Below, piece after piece: positions 41,181-57,349 of a DNA stretch of 64,000 bases. The position numbers were made by a program, and so were the translations under genes. This DNA is from Paraspadella gotoi (taxonomy: Eukaryota > Chaetognatha): contig CM119270.1 in assembly GCA_051294375.1 (NCBI GenBank), positions 19,943,160-20,007,159 on the forward strand, read 5' to 3'. The notes below the pieces were generated by a model. It was not told where the DNA came from, did no database searches, and worked only from the letters and a program-made list of their open reading frames with translations. Positions within the stretch are counted from its first letter, which is position 1, and each line of letters opens with the position of its first letter.

Positions 41181-43266
41181 TTTTCTTCTCGTATTTTTCA
41201 GTTAATAAAAATTTTTTGTTCTTTTTTAATGTTACTGTAGAGTCGGTCTGGTCTGTTGCCTGTGAGTTGCGCCTTTCGTAAAATAAATAAGTATACAATA
41301 TGTAATAGTATTTACTTTTTCGGAGGAAGATTGAAAGCACAGGATCAAAAGACGTTCTTTATACAAAATTTATTTTAGACTGTATACTATGCTTAATTGC
41401 ATATATAAATTATTACCGTAAAAATAAAAAACGAGTTGACTTATTTAAATATTTGATTTGGAAACAATAAAGAAAAAAAAGTATAATCAAGATGCAGGTC
41501 CGAACAAGGCGCGGCTGAAAACAATGAAAACAAATCCATTAGTCAATGTAAACGCAAAACCTCAGGGTTTTTTCGTGTCTCACTTTATTTTCCTTAGCCT
41601 TGTTTCTATTTTCATAATTCCCCACGTTCATTTTTTCTTCTTTTCTTGCTTTCCTCGATTTTCTTGTTCCTCCTTTTCTTTCTTTATCATCCATCCCTTT
41701 CTTTGTTCCTAATTTTCTTTCTCCTTTCCTTTTACCTCCCCTCCTCAGAATTTCTTTTCTCCTCATTTTCAAAAAGAAAAAAAATGCCCGCGAGTAGGAA
41801 GGATCTTTATCCAGCGAAGAGTTCGACCGCCCCACATCCTTCAATTTCTGACGAAAGGGGCGGGGGGGCGGTGGGGGATAGAAAGGGGTGAGGGGGGGTG
41901 GATTGAAAGGGGGGTCAGGGGGTTATCGACTTCTCGGTTTTATCGCTCTGTCGCCTTTGTTTTCCCCCACCTCGAACAAGTTCTTTTTTTGTCTTTCGAT
42001 TCGGCGCCACACTCTGACTGTTCGGGTTTCGAGTCACAAGCACGGGCGAGATACAGGGTGACCCGTTAACAGAGTTATGAAATTAAAACTACGAAAATAT
42101 TAGGTCATTCAAGTAGTTTGTGGTCTCTTTTTCATTTTCATATTACTTTTTTTTATACCATTTTCGCATTGGATGCGTCCTTAAGCTCAGCAGTTCTCAA
42201 TGTTAATCTTTAAACGACAATCCATTAATTTTTAGATTTAGTCCACAACTCGATTTCCTTCTTCTTTGCTTCTATTTTTAAGCCCTTCCCTTCTTTTCCC
42301 AACGGAGAAACTTTGCAAAGGCCGAAACCCACGAAGCTCAAACTTAAATTAGAGGATTCTAAGAAAAACACAGACTTGGTTCGTTTTTCTCTTTTTTTTA
42401 TTTTCTTCTGGGTTTTTTTCGCCTGTTTATTCTCGAATGGGTCAGTCTGGATGTCGGTCAGGATTAAGGCCAAAGTGACGACTGATCAGCATTGAGCGCA
42501 AATTACATCTGGTTGCCGGATTGAGGCCAGAGTTAAGGTCTGTAAAGTATTTGAGGACAAAAGGGGCCTGTTCATGCATTAGCCTAAGAGTGACAATCTT
42601 ATCAAGACTGAGACCAAGTGAAGTACAGTCAGGATAGAGGGCCAAATGCACGACTAGTTCAGGATAGAGGCCAGGTGATGTCGGGTTAAGATTGAGGCCA
42701 CAACATCTGTCTTTGCATTCGCGATGAAAGAAACGAGTCAGCCATGAAAATACGCAATTCGGATCTAAGATTTTGTCGCGTCGTCCGCGTTGAGAGGAAA
42801 AATTCCGTCTTTGGACTCAAAGAAAAGAAGGTTCATGGGCAATGCCCATTGGCATGGGCCAAGGAGAGAAGGGAGAGCGGCCAAGAGAAGACCATGGCAT
42901 GTCAAGGAAAGAAGTGAGAGGCCAAGAGAAACCATGGCAAGGACGAGGGCAATGGTGAGGCAGATAGGGCCGATTCGAGGGAAAGGCGATGGGATTGCCA
43001 AAGGAAAGGGACGATGGCAATGCAATGGCTGGAGGAGAAAGGCGTTGACGATGGCGATCGTAAAGCGAAAGGGGGGCAATGGCAATGGCGATGGCGATGA
43101 TTAGGGGAGAAGCGATGGCATCGTGAAGGAAAGGGCAATGGCAATGCGATGCGATGACAAATAATGAGGCAAAAAAGCAGAAAACGATTGGCAATGGCAA
43201 GGCGAGAGATAAGACGAGAGTTGTGGGTGAAGACGAAATCGAAAGGTGATGACCAAAAGGATGGTC

Positions 43267-43291
43267 NNNNNNNNNNNNNNNNNNNNNNNNN
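43267..43291. other. Assembly gap (25 N)
   Basis: Separates the inverted block from the second copy of segment D. Confidence 0.99.
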
Positions 43292-46115
<2,824 letters not shown>

Positions 46116-46777
46116 AGGATATATATAAATATCAAGATCACGAAAGAGTAAATATAACACACGACGCTTTTAGCCGATAAATATTTAAATCCATCGTTCC
46201 TCTTCGTTTCTCTTCCTTCTTAAAAGCCTACACAATACAATCTTTTTTATACGTTTTTTGATTATTAATTTTTTTGCCTTATTATTTTTCCAAAAACAAA
46301 TTTATGACACGGCAAAAAATCAAAAAATAACTAATAAGCTACAAAATCAAACAGTAGATATCTGAACGTTTAAACTTGTTTTTTGTTTTACGTATATTTT
46401 TCTCCGAAATCTAATGTCGAATGTAATAACTGACGCCTTTCTCCTGTTATATAATTATAAAACCAAAAACAAACTTTAACCGACAAAACTAAAAAATACA
46501 ACTGAAAGAAGACAAAGTGTAACTAAAGGATTTTACAAAAAGAACGGAGATAAAAAAAAAACAAAAAAAAAACAAAAAAACAAACAAACATCGAAATATA
46601 AAAAAAAAGATCAAAGGGAGACGTCAGCGCCCGACATAAAACATTAATAAGATAAAACAACAACAAAAACGGAATTACAAAAAAAAACAACAAACAAAAC
46701 ACACACACAAAAAAACGGAAACACGAAGCCCCCGCAATCCATAAAGCGACAAAGGCCCGGGTCTCCTCGACCGAAAA
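46116..46777. other. AT-rich upstream region of the neuropeptide gene
   Basis: Unique AT-rich sequence, becoming A-rich on the plus strand at about 46530-46700. No exon is recognised. The first exon or promoter of the downstream gene may lie here. Confidence 0.5.
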
Positions 46778-49700
46778 ATGAGAACCTTTATGTTGGGTGA
46801 CGAAATATCGAAAAAAAATATCCGTTGTTTTCGCAGCATCATCGACGCCAAGAATCCCCGGTTCGTCGTCGCCGGGGCGATCGGCCAATCGCCGGCCGAG
46901 CTCCAGCCGAACGTCCAATCAAAAACGGCCGGACATCATCTCGGCCAATCGGCTTCGCGGAAAACCAAGCGAGTTCGCTCATTGGTCGCCGCCTTCCTCT
47001 TCCTCTTCCTCCTCGGCTCGAACGCGACGCCGACTCGTCGCAACGACGTGGAGCAGGAGGAAGTTATATTGGAGCATCTCAACAGACAATTGTCGCCCGC
47101 GCTGAAAGACAGTTGAGTGGGGCTGTGGTGGCGTTGAAGTTGGGGATAGTGGGGGACGTGGAAAGTTTTGTGGGCTGATGAAGATGATTATGGATGGATT
47201 GAAAATATTAGGGACTGGTATTGTGTTCGCCAGTTGTGGCACCGGTTACAGGCAGGGCGAATTATTTGTGAGGGGCTTGCCTTTATGCCTTTATGGTTTG
47301 AGGAAACCGCATCGCTTTTCCTTTCCTTTGATCTAAATGTGAGCAAAAAGTAAAAAAAAGTGTAAATTAAGTAAACATTTTAAAACTCCTTACCCTCAAA
47401 TTTTGTTCCTAGGACCGCACTGTCCGGCCACGCGCCCGTTCCTCTGTCCGGACTCAAACATCTGCATCTCACTTATTTATCTCTGCGACGATTCGCCGGG
47501 CGATTGCCCCAACAATCTCGATGAAGATTCACAGCTCTGCACCGCGAGTGAGTTCAACTTGTGAAAAGAATTCCCCCCCCACAAAAAAAATTATGCTTTT
47601 TGGTGACAACTGTGAAAAAAAATCTTCAGTCTGTGTGAAGTCTTTTGATGAATTCTCAGCCTCTGCGGTTCACATACTGTTAGTTGATCAAATTCAAATC
47701 TGAAACCAAAAAGAAACAGCTCGTGCAAAAAATAGGCAAATGTTACTGTTTAAATTCTCAGTCAGTTTTTTTTTATAATTAGTGATAACAATCTATTCCT
47801 TAGTACCGCTCAAACGTTTTGGATTAGGAGGTAAATTAGATTAAGGGTGAAGGTTTTGGATTAGGGTTAGAAATTACGATTTGGAATTAATTCAAGGATT
47901 TGGGCAATATCAGTAAACAGTGCCCATTTTTCCCCTTGACGTCTCACAGAGAAGCGGTTTGCGGTGGACGCGATGGAACTTTTCCTCGAGGCCCTCGGGA
48001 TGAAGACGGTGTTGCCCGTCTTCGGGAAGGCGGCCGCAGACATCGTCAGCAATGAAGGCGGATACCTGGAGATCGCCAACGCCTTTGCCAGTAAGATGGT
48101 GGCTTTGTGGCATTGCCAGTTTAAGGTGGTGTTGGTCGATGATTAATACGTCATTAATATGCGTTGTAGGGATAAAGAAGTTAGTGAAATAAATGGTTGG
48201 TTATTGGTGATATAGTTTTGAAATAAAATTAATTGGTGGCAATTTTTTTCAAAAAAAGCGATGGATGACATATCAATAGCAAAAATAATCGAGTTATCTA
48301 AACATGAACAGATAAGCAATATTTTTTAAATTAAGATTAAAATGGCTCAAGAGTCACGAGAGACCTACAAAGCTTATTTATTAAATATTCATTAAGTATT
48401 TCAAATTATATATTTATTTGCTTCGTTTCCATTTTCCCATTCTCCCATTTTCCCATTCTTCCATTTTCCCATTTTCCCATTTTCCCATTTTCCCATTTTC
48501 CCATTTTCCCATTTTCCCATTCTCCCATTCTCCCATTTTCCCATTCTCCCATTTTCCCATTTTCCCATTTCCCATTCTTCGCCAATTTTCCTTTCCCATA
48601 ATCTTCCCATTTTCCCATTTCCCATTCTCCCATTTTCCATTTTCCCATTTCCCATTTTCACTTCCATCTCTCCCATTTTCCCATTGTTCCCATTCTCCCA
48701 TTTCTTCCCATTTCCCATTTTTCCATATTCCCATTCCCATTTTCCCCATTTTCCACTATTATCCATTTCATTTTCCCATTTCATTCTCCATGTTTCCATT
48801 TTCCCATTCGTTCCCATTCTCCCATTTTCCCCTGATGTTTCCCATTTCCCATTTTCTCCCAGTTCCATTTCCCATTTACCCATTTTCCCATTTTCCATAT
48901 TTTCCCATTCTCCCATTTTCCCTATTTTCTATCTTCGAGTTCTCTCCATTCTTCTCGCCAGTATTTCCCATTTTCCAAACATTCTCATTTTTCATCTCGC
49001 ATTTTCCCATCTCCTCCCTTTCTCTCTTCATATCCCAATTCCTTTCCTTCACTTAATTCCGCATTCTCCATTCGCGATCGTATTCTCCCATTCTCCCTCA
49101 CCTTTCTCCACATTATTCCCATCAACATATTTCCACATTTCACTGCACCAGACAAAACGGAATATCGACTCGACATAAAAAACATTGGAATGTCTACAGG
49201 CAGACATGGAGAACTTAAGGGTCAGAATTATTATATTATTTTACTCTTTGCCAAGAGTTTTTTTAATAGTTCTCTAATATATAAGCGTTTTTATTCGAAA
49301 TACAGCGAAATAATTGTTTATATAACATACATTAAAAGAAAGCACGCATAACTTAATTGTCCTAAAAAAAATAATGGTATAAATTCTTTAAAGGTCCGGG
49401 ATCACTCAATTCAAATTATAATTAGGCTAAAAACCGAGCTCGGATTTCGAAAGGAGAGCTCCTGACGATTCCGAAAATGTATTCACTTTACTATTTTTTC
49501 AAAGGCGTTATCGCTTTTTCGATTTTTTTGGTACTATATAAAATAAAAGAAACCTATTTGAAGAGTTGCAGCCCAAACGGTAAGGCGGTTTCTCATGAAA
49601 TTTGGCATGGATTACTTTTAGGTCACGAACTCCAATTCTATGAAAAGATACTTTCAAAATTTGCCTTCCTTCATAGAAAATTTGATTATTTTAGTCAATT

Positions 49701-51031
49701 TTTGGGATAAATTCCTTGATATCTTTGAAACGAAAAACATTTTTCCAAAAAACGCGCTCATAGAATCTCCCCCACCTTTCCTTTCTTGCCCAAGAATATT
49801 TTTTTCTTCAAGAAGAGTCCAACGGTTTTGAGCTGCAACTCTTTTAACTTCACTTCGTCAAGAAAAGTTAAATTCTGTACTCATTACTTTTGCAAGATTC
49901 ACCACAACATACACAAGCACGGGATGTGATGATGGAGTTTGTTCAACGCCGATGTCTTAAAAAAATGGCTTACTGTTTTTAATTTTTTTAAATTCAGATT
50001 TGATTTTTTTTTTCAGAGATTTCCTAGAAAATAGGCAACTATTTTATGATATTAACATTTATATAAAGTAAAAAGACAAATTGAAATAAATTCGATAAGT
50101 TTTTTAACTCATAAAACTCATAAAAGCATAAAAACCCATATGAAAAATGTGTAGAGTAGTTTGTTTTAGACTTATTAGTGATACAACTCCAAGTATGGAC
50201 TTGTACCAAAGGAAGAATTAAATATAAGAAGTAGAAATTGAGCTTACTGTAAAAGAATCAGTTTTAAGTAAAAAATTTGGTTGTAGAAATTTAGCTTACA
50301 TTTAAAAAAATATTTTTCTCTTGAAAATCTAGTTTTACCGAAGAAAAAAAATTGTTTAAATTTTTATGAACATTTTAGGTAGATTTTTAAAAGTTTTCGA
50401 TTATTTTTTAATAGAAAACCTCTAACAAAGATGTGAGAAAATGATTAAGATACAGTAAATTAAGATTTCTACAATATTAGATTGAGTGATCCCTGGCCTT
50501 AATATTTTTTCCAACTTAAAATCTTTGAATTAAAATACGATTAGTAAACATAGTTTTTACGTCATGGTACCAAAAAAAAAGCGTAATACACCAATACTTT
50601 CTCAACGATTGTATCCAATATATTTTCAAATATACCCGCATTTATTAATGTCACGTTAAAGTAACTTTGTAACTTCGCAACCTAGCATTCATAATAACCT
50701 TGTTGATTCTTATTCATTATTCTTTCCTCCTCATTCTTTCTTTCATTCATTCATTCATTCATTCATTCATTCATTCATTCATTCATTTCCTCATTCATTC
50801 ATTCTTATTAATTCATTAATTCATTCATTTCCTCATTCATTCATTCATTCTCATTCATTCATTCATTCTTATTCATTATTCTTTTCCCTGCATCTTTCTT
50901 TTCAGGATACTGAAGAAGCGTTACGTAATGGAAACAATACCAAGCTGAGGAGAAAGAGTGTTCCTGAAAATATCATCACAGACTTGAGATTTTTTTTCGG
51001 AAAATTACGCGACACGGGATTTTTTGAATGA
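46778..51031 (+). CDS. Prohormone-4-like neuropeptide precursor (LDLa domain), 5 exons
   Basis: Exons: to 47111; 47413-47547; 47950-48090; 49152-49220; 50906-51031 (stop 51029-51031). Introns 1-3 are phase 1 and intron 4 is phase 0. Exon 1 encodes a hydrophobic signal-like stretch (VAAFLFLFLLGSNA), then an acidic segment with VILEHLNRQL. Exon 2 encodes a cysteine module (CPATRPFLCPDSNICIS... CDD...DCPNNLDED... LC) of the LDL-receptor class A type. The exon 2/3 junction creates CTAKKRF, a dibasic cleavage site. Exon 3 has MELFLEALG and VFGKAAADI. Exon 4 ends ADMENLR. Exon 5 holds LRRKS and ends DLRFFFGKLRDTGFFE. From family knowledge, arthropod prohormone-4 precursors have this order and a closely similar end. 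The product should be a secreted precursor processed in neuroendocrine cells. Oddities: no ATG directly before the signal stretch (46778 is only the first in-frame ATG), a one-base frame break in the A6 run 49177-49182 of exon 4, and no visible IDLSRF-like peptide. Confidence 0.75.
46885..46985 (+). promoter_or_regulatory. Array of CCAAT boxes, 30-bp spacing
   Basis: CCAAT occurs at 46885, 46915 and 46945, exactly 30 bp apart, each followed by C (CCAATC). An inverted ATTGG follows at 46981. The segment is GC-rich and directly precedes the signal-peptide-coding stretch. NF-Y binds CCAAT and tolerates multiple phased sites (established knowledge). The same bases also lie in an open frame, so promoter versus coding use is unresolved. 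Confidence 0.45.
48425..49110. repeat. (CCCATTTT)-type octamer repeat in intron 3
   Basis: About 690 bp of CCCATTTT/CCCATTCT units, regular at first and increasingly degenerate towards 49110. It ends about 40 bp before exon 4. Confidence 0.95.
50735..50880. repeat. (CATT)n in intron 4
   Basis: Interrupted CATT tetranucleotide repeat ending about 25 bp upstream of the exon 5 acceptor. Confidence 0.95.
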
Positions 51032-54000
51032 AAGGTGAGTTCATGAGCGACTGAGGAGTGAGGACTTACCCTGAACAACATTCACGGGGCTCATTGGCTG
51101 ACTGCGAGGATGCGACTCATAAATACCCACAATGGGGCGTGTAGAGAGATGACGGGCCTCCTTAGAATCCCCAAAAAACCCCCCATTGTTATACATGGCT
51201 GAATGGATAAAGGAATAATATTATATTAATTAATAATTAATAAGGTTATATTAATTTTAGCAGTCATTAAAAACATTAAAAATAAAAGTAAATTTAGCTG
51301 AGTTAAAATTTATATATTTTTTTATTCATTTAATTTTTTTGCTATTTTTTTTTTCTTCAAGGGTCAGTCCCGGGCCCCCCATGAAACTTGGGTCCCAGGA
51401 CTCCTATCCACGCCCCTTCTTTCCTGCGACATAACTCTTGTGACTACCGAACACTTCCTTTTAACTAGTGACTTTTTATCCACAACGAACATCGACCTAA
51501 CTAGACCTCACCTTTGACTAACTAGACCTCACCTTTAACCCTTTATTAACGATTCTTTATTTTCTTCATAGGATCACGACTTTGGCGCATCCCCTACGCG
51601 TAGAACTTCACTTTTCTTTTTTAAATAAGTTATAAAAACAAAAACAAAATAGCATCGAAATATTATTAGTGCGAAACCTATTTGGGATTTCGATATTATT
51701 GTTTTACAGGATGACCGGTTTCTTTGCACTGTAGCTTTAGATAAAAATAAATTTTACTAAGAATATTAGGTGAATAAAAAAAAATAATTAAGCCCAGCGA
51801 TATAAGCGTCGTATTTATCGTTCAGTTTTTAGCGTCGAATTCGGTAACATATTTGCCTCATGTTTTACGTTATTTTTCTTCTCTTTGTCACTATTTTTTT
51901 TTCACCATGAGGCAAGGTCAGTTATAAAGTCAGACTTAAAAGATAAAAAAAAAAAAGTCTCCACGCCCTAGATGGATACTTTTTTTTTGGGGGGGGGGTA
52001 ATTATCCAAAAATCTCGGTTTTACTTGATGTTTTTTCGATAAAGTGTCATAATCCTCCAAAGACCCGCGAGTTTATTATAAATCCTAATGTCTCAATTGA
52101 GCTTGATATGTTTGCTTTGCCCTCGTTACGCTACAACGCAGAATTAAAGAGAAAAAAAAAGGTTAAAAACCATTAGATCTTCCTTTTTTTTTTAAAACAA
52201 AAACAAGCAAACTTTTGTTTTGATATTTTTCCTAAATCCCTTTTGTGATTGTGACTCCCTGTAGTGATTAAAAAAAAAAGCTTAGGTGGTCAGAAACTGT
52301 CGTCCGCAGTCAACATGCACTCTAATACATACTCTATCCATTCCAGATCACATTAAACTATAGCGCGGATTTACCAAAAGCAAATTGAAAAAAAAAGGGA
52401 TTTGATTAATTAAATTTTTTTTCTCAAAAATAAATTCTTTAAATGAAAGCAAATAATTAAAGCGAAAGATGTTGCTTCATAGAAATTCTTTAAATGAAAG
52501 CTAAGAATAAAGGAAAGATATTGCTTCATAAATCCGCTCACTGAGACGCAAGTTAGTTGATCCTTGTTATGAACATGTGTGGCGAACCATGATCCCCGTC
52601 TAGTGTAGCCGTGTAAGAATCGCGCAACCCCTCCAAAAAAAGTTTTGTACTCTCCCATTTAGGACAAAAAACAAAAAAAAAATTCAAACGCCGCCAAAAT
52701 AAGTATTTATTCTTAAGACAATTTTACAAAAACGACCAGTAATAAAGCTTATAAAAGTTATATCGAGCTGTAATTTACAATTTTTTCAATTTTACTTTGG
52801 TATTTTGCGGCACAAAAAACACTGGACTTAATCATCGTAGCGTAAAAAATAGTGATTTTTGTCTCTTAGTTAAATGTTGATATTTTTCCGAATGTTATTT
52901 TTTCTCCTTGATTTTCCTTCCTATTCACACTTTGATTGAACGATCACACAAATTCACCCGGTTCAGTTGATCCCTAGTAACAACCTTAACAACCAACAAA
53001 ACACTCACACACGATTATAAAATTTTTTTGGCGGTGGCTTTAAACAGGCGGTTTTTTATTTTGCCAAAAAAAAAAAAAAAAATAGTATTAAATGATTTCT
53101 CTACCAAATTCCAACTGTCGTAGAAATAAACAAAATAACTATGAAAATACTGTGTTCAAGCCTGAGATTGTTTATTCCACTGCTAAAAGCAACTTTCTTT
53201 GCTTTTTTTGTACAGCTTCTTTGTGGCCAGCCTCTCGCCTTTTTGCTCTTTCGCTTTTTCTCCAAACCTGCTCTAACAGTTTTAATATATTTTGCTAGTA
53301 GAATTCGGAAAAATTAACAGAAAAGTATGAAAGAAGAAAACATTTTCTGTCACAGCAGGTTTAAGTGTTTATTTAGCATTTTCATATTATTTTTTTACTC
53401 AATACTTGGTCTACTCCCTTTAATAAACATTTTCCCCCAGAACTTAGAATCTAACAATGTTTTTTACAAAAAAACTTTTCTTTCCAAGGGTTTTCCCAAA
53501 TTTTTATTTGTTCAAAATGAAAATTGGCCGGAGGAGTCCACTATGGTTTATATATATACATTTAACTATATATATATGCATTTTGCTTTTTATTTCGAAT
53601 CCATAATCTGTATCCTCTTTTTCAGAAAAAAAAAGACAATGTATATCACTCATCAAAGGTTTCATTTCTGTGATTGATGACATTGTTTATTTAACAATGA
53701 AAAAGTTTCCCCCCCTTTCCAATCTGGATTTAAGCCGTTGGAGCTCTCTCCCTTAAAACGTCCCCTTAAATGCGATCCATCTTGCAACGCATGTTCTTTG
53801 GCCTTTTGACCTTTTGTCCTCCTTTCATCCTCGCCATCTATAATAACTGTTTCGACTTTACTCATTTCCTTTATCTTTTCTCTTTTTTTAAATATATTTT
53901 TATACTTTAAGATCAATTTTTTAAACCGTTTCGAGATCAAATTATTGAGCATCCAGATCTCATTTTTTTTTCCATTTCTCTGCATAGAATTACTTTACAG

Positions 54001-55859
54001 TAATCGACGTTATAGTTTTGTTTTTACAATTCGCGGTTTTTAATCTCTTTGTGATCATTATTCTAAAGCCAAACTCCATGACCGTTATTGGATTTTGTCA
54101 GTTAATCGGAAAAAAATCCCCTTTTTTTCTCAAACCGATAAAACGAATTTTATCCCTATGTATGCATCGCGCTGTTGCTTAAACCTTTGTCAAATCGCTG
54201 GTCACTTCTCTTTTACGTTATATTCATTAATACTCGTTTGTATTGGTAACTAAATCAAATCAAAAACACATACCAAAAAAAAAAACGTTTTGCGTGGAGG
54301 CATTAAAACGGCAAGAATAAAAAATAAATTTCATTGTCGTTTGTCGAAGAAATTGCTATTTTGTATCGATAGGATATTTTTTGCAATTGTATTATATCAC
54401 GAAAAAAAAACCCTAAATGCACATACCTCTAAATCTAGTAAATCTCTAATTGTATTCACGTACCAAAAAAAAATCGTTCTGCTAACAGCTGAAAATCAAA
54501 ATAAACTATTACGCCTCTGGCGAGAGAAAAAAAATCAAAAGAAACCTTTCTGAGCAACAAGACAAAAAAAATAAATAAAAGAACAAAATATTTCAGAAAA
54601 GGATAATTGACACATTGAGTCTTTTCTTCAGATTTTTGACTTTCCTGGGACTTCATTCAATGACCACAAAGCCTAAAAATGTTTCATCTTGGCTTAAGAT
54701 TTACTCACTTCATTTTTCATTTCATTTTCCATCTTGAAAAAAAAATGAAGCTAAATAAATAAATCTGAGGAAACTTTCTCGATCGCAGATTTATCCTCTG
54801 ACTCAAAATAATAAAATATCAAATAATCAATCGTACGGTACATTTTTTTACGAGACTTGATATTTATATATAAATATTTAATTAAAATAATCCCTCCACA
54901 CGTTCCTCAATTGGAAACGCCACCCAGTTTTAGCGATATTGTTCATTTATCTTTTTTTTTTTAAATAAGCACCCGCTTTTTTTTTTGTGCGGTTAAGATG
55001 CCCGCGCTCGACGCAAGAGAGCCTGGCGGAATCTGCAACAAAACACCAAATTACAAACAAACATATCATTGTACAAAAAACAAATAAAAATAAAGAAGTA
55101 TTGATTTTTGTTCTCGTGATGCCTGTCGAATAGACATATCGTTTTCATTGTAATTTGTAATTGATATATCGAATGTTATTTTTTAGTTCTTTGCTCAATT
55201 ACAATAAAACAAAAAAAAACAAAAAATACCCAATCAAAATAATGAATATTGATTACATTTCGAAAAGTATAAGGTAAATAAAAACAGAGCGCACGTAACG
55301 TAGTTAGATCGTGATAATTCGTTACTGTGCTATTAATATTACCTAAAAGCAAATGCATAAACTTGTAAAGGAGACTTCCTGACGAATTACAATCTTTCTC
55401 CAACATTTTTTTACTGATTTCTGTTCAATATTGTGTATTTGAGCTATGTATCAGCAAAGCGATGATATATATACTGAGATGCACTAAAGTAAAACCTTAA
55501 AAGCTCAAAAAATTGTTCTTATCAAAAAAAGTCAGTAACGAAAAAAATATTTAGATTCTCCGATCAAAAGTGAAAAATCCGGTCAACATTTCGAGTCAAA
55601 AGTCGGTGAAGTTTGCCGCGTGACTCAGTGAGGTCGTGAGCTTTCGATTGATTCACTCGTCAGATTAACGAACTTTAAATGAGTTTTTCTAAGAAAAGTT
55701 TAATTTAGGTTAGTGAGGCAGCAACATTATTTTTTACTTTTTACAATTAATTAATTAATTAATTATTTAAGCAATTAATTTACAGTTAAATGTTTCTAAA
55801 GAACCAAATTTTGTAATTTGTGGAGAGTAAAGTTGAAAATCGATCTTAGTATTTTCCTC
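51032..55859. other. Gene-free AT-rich stretch
   Basis: The start holds the probable 3' UTR of the prohormone-4-like gene (AATAAA near 51282). Beyond it lie 4.5 kb of AT-rich sequence with homopolymer A/T runs. Frames at 53327-53677 (+) and 53662-53985 (-) are the longest but show no domain, splice or codon support. No RNA gene was found. Confidence 0.5.
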
Positions 55860-56484
55860 CGTAGGTTTTCGTCGTCGTCGTCTTCTTCATCTTCGTCGTC
55901 GTCATCGTCGTCGTCGTCGCCGTCAGCTTTGATGATCGAGAGAGAAAACCCAGTTGGTTGAAGTCGAAGCTCGTATTCGATGCAAGATCGAATTTGTGTG
56001 TGGAGGGGGCGGGGCATGTGTGGGGATGGGAGATGGTGAGATTGGGGGGGGCGGAGACAGAAGGTGGGGGAGGGGGAAATGCAATCCAAACTCAGGATCG
56101 AAGCCGCAGCCAACAACCACCAGTGAATTCACTGTGAAATCAGTGAATGCAAAACTCGTAACTGCGTTCCGTTTTCAAAAAGATATATTTTCTTATCGTG
56201 CGCGTTTTTACATTCGCTTAACATTTAGGGAAAAAAATTATTTTGTATTTTGTTGAATTAAAAACGTTTTTAACTTCGAAGTCTTGAAAACAACAGCGTG
56301 ACTTGAAAGAATCTTTTTTTGACATTTTTAATAACAAAAGCGATTTCAGAAAAACGACTAGAAAAATCTTACGCGATTAGACGAATTTTAAGGTGTATTA
56401 CAAATGTTTCAAGTAAATAATAATGAAATTATAACGCGAAGATTATATGAATAAAAAAAAATTTAAGAAAGGTGAGAAAGAGAG
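55860..56484. other. (CGT)n tract and GC-rich patch
   Basis: CGT repeat at about 55869-55925, then a G-rich segment at 55995-56090. No convincing exon on either strand. Confidence 0.5.
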
Positions 56485-56508
56485 CAGAGAGAGAGAGAGA
56501 GAGAGAAA

Positions 56509-56596
<88 letters not shown>
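56485..56596. repeat. (GA)n microsatellite
   Basis: GA dinucleotide repeat with single-base interruptions. Confidence 0.95.
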
Positions 56597-56600
<4 letters not shown>

Positions 56601-57349
56601 AAAAGAAAATAAACTCAAAAGTTCCAAGAAAGAAAAACCGAGCGACGATGACGATGACGTTGACACGAAAAAAGTAAACAAAAACAAAAACAAGATAAAA
56701 CTAAAAAAAAACAACCAACAACAACAACAACAAAACAACAGAAACAACGCGTTTCTCAGTTTTCGTTTCGTTTTTATCGAATTCAATTCGCGATTCACTA
56801 TAAGAAACTCAACCGAAGCGAAAAAAGCAATAAATGTTTTTCTCTTTTTTTTAAAAAAAGAAAATTTTATCGAAAGCAGATATTTTTTTTATGTAAGTCG
56901 TTTCTTTTTGTCGACAAAACAGTCGGACTGGCGCAGCTGTTTCCACGTAATACAGACGTTTTCGTTCTGAGGTTGTTTCTTTTAACTTGTTCATCATCTC
57001 GTGAATATTATCAATTATCTATTTGATGGGGAAGCCAAGGGAATGAACTTGCATGATCTTGCTATGAAATTGGTACAAACAATATAATTAGTCTCCATTC
57101 ATTTAATAAATAAATAACTAAATAAATAAGCTATCTTATGTTATCTTATTTCATGTTATTGTTAGGAAAGATTGAGTCCTTCACCTACTAAAGCCAAAAG
57201 GTCAGATAGCTTCTTTATTCAATAAAAAATCATAGCAATTTCATGTATTGTATCTTTTTTTTACACCAATCACAAGTCCCAATTTTTTTTTCCAGCCAAT
57301 CAGGAGCTTCCTTTTTCCGCCGTTGTTTCCGTCGTTGTCCATCCTACGC
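56597..57349. other. Upstream region of coiled-coil gene 1
   Basis: AT-rich. A 90-bp stretch at about 57060-57150 (ATGAAATTGGTACAAAC, then CCATTCATTTAATAAATAA) resembles, inverted, the end of the 337-bp units inside the 5.15-kb transposon, so a solo fragment of that family may be present. No exon is seen. Confidence 0.4.

Noticed and set aside
48418-49178. 212-codon frame of Phe-Pro-His repeats
   Set aside because: It is the CCCATTTT octamer repeat inside an intron.
53662-53985. 107-codon minus-strand frame
   Set aside because: Composition is not low complexity, but there is no domain, promoter, splice or homolog that I can name; left as unsupported.
55796-56256. Overlapping frames with Pro/His or Gly-rich composition around the G-rich patch
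   Set aside because: Both strands are open because of base composition; no splice sites or domain support.
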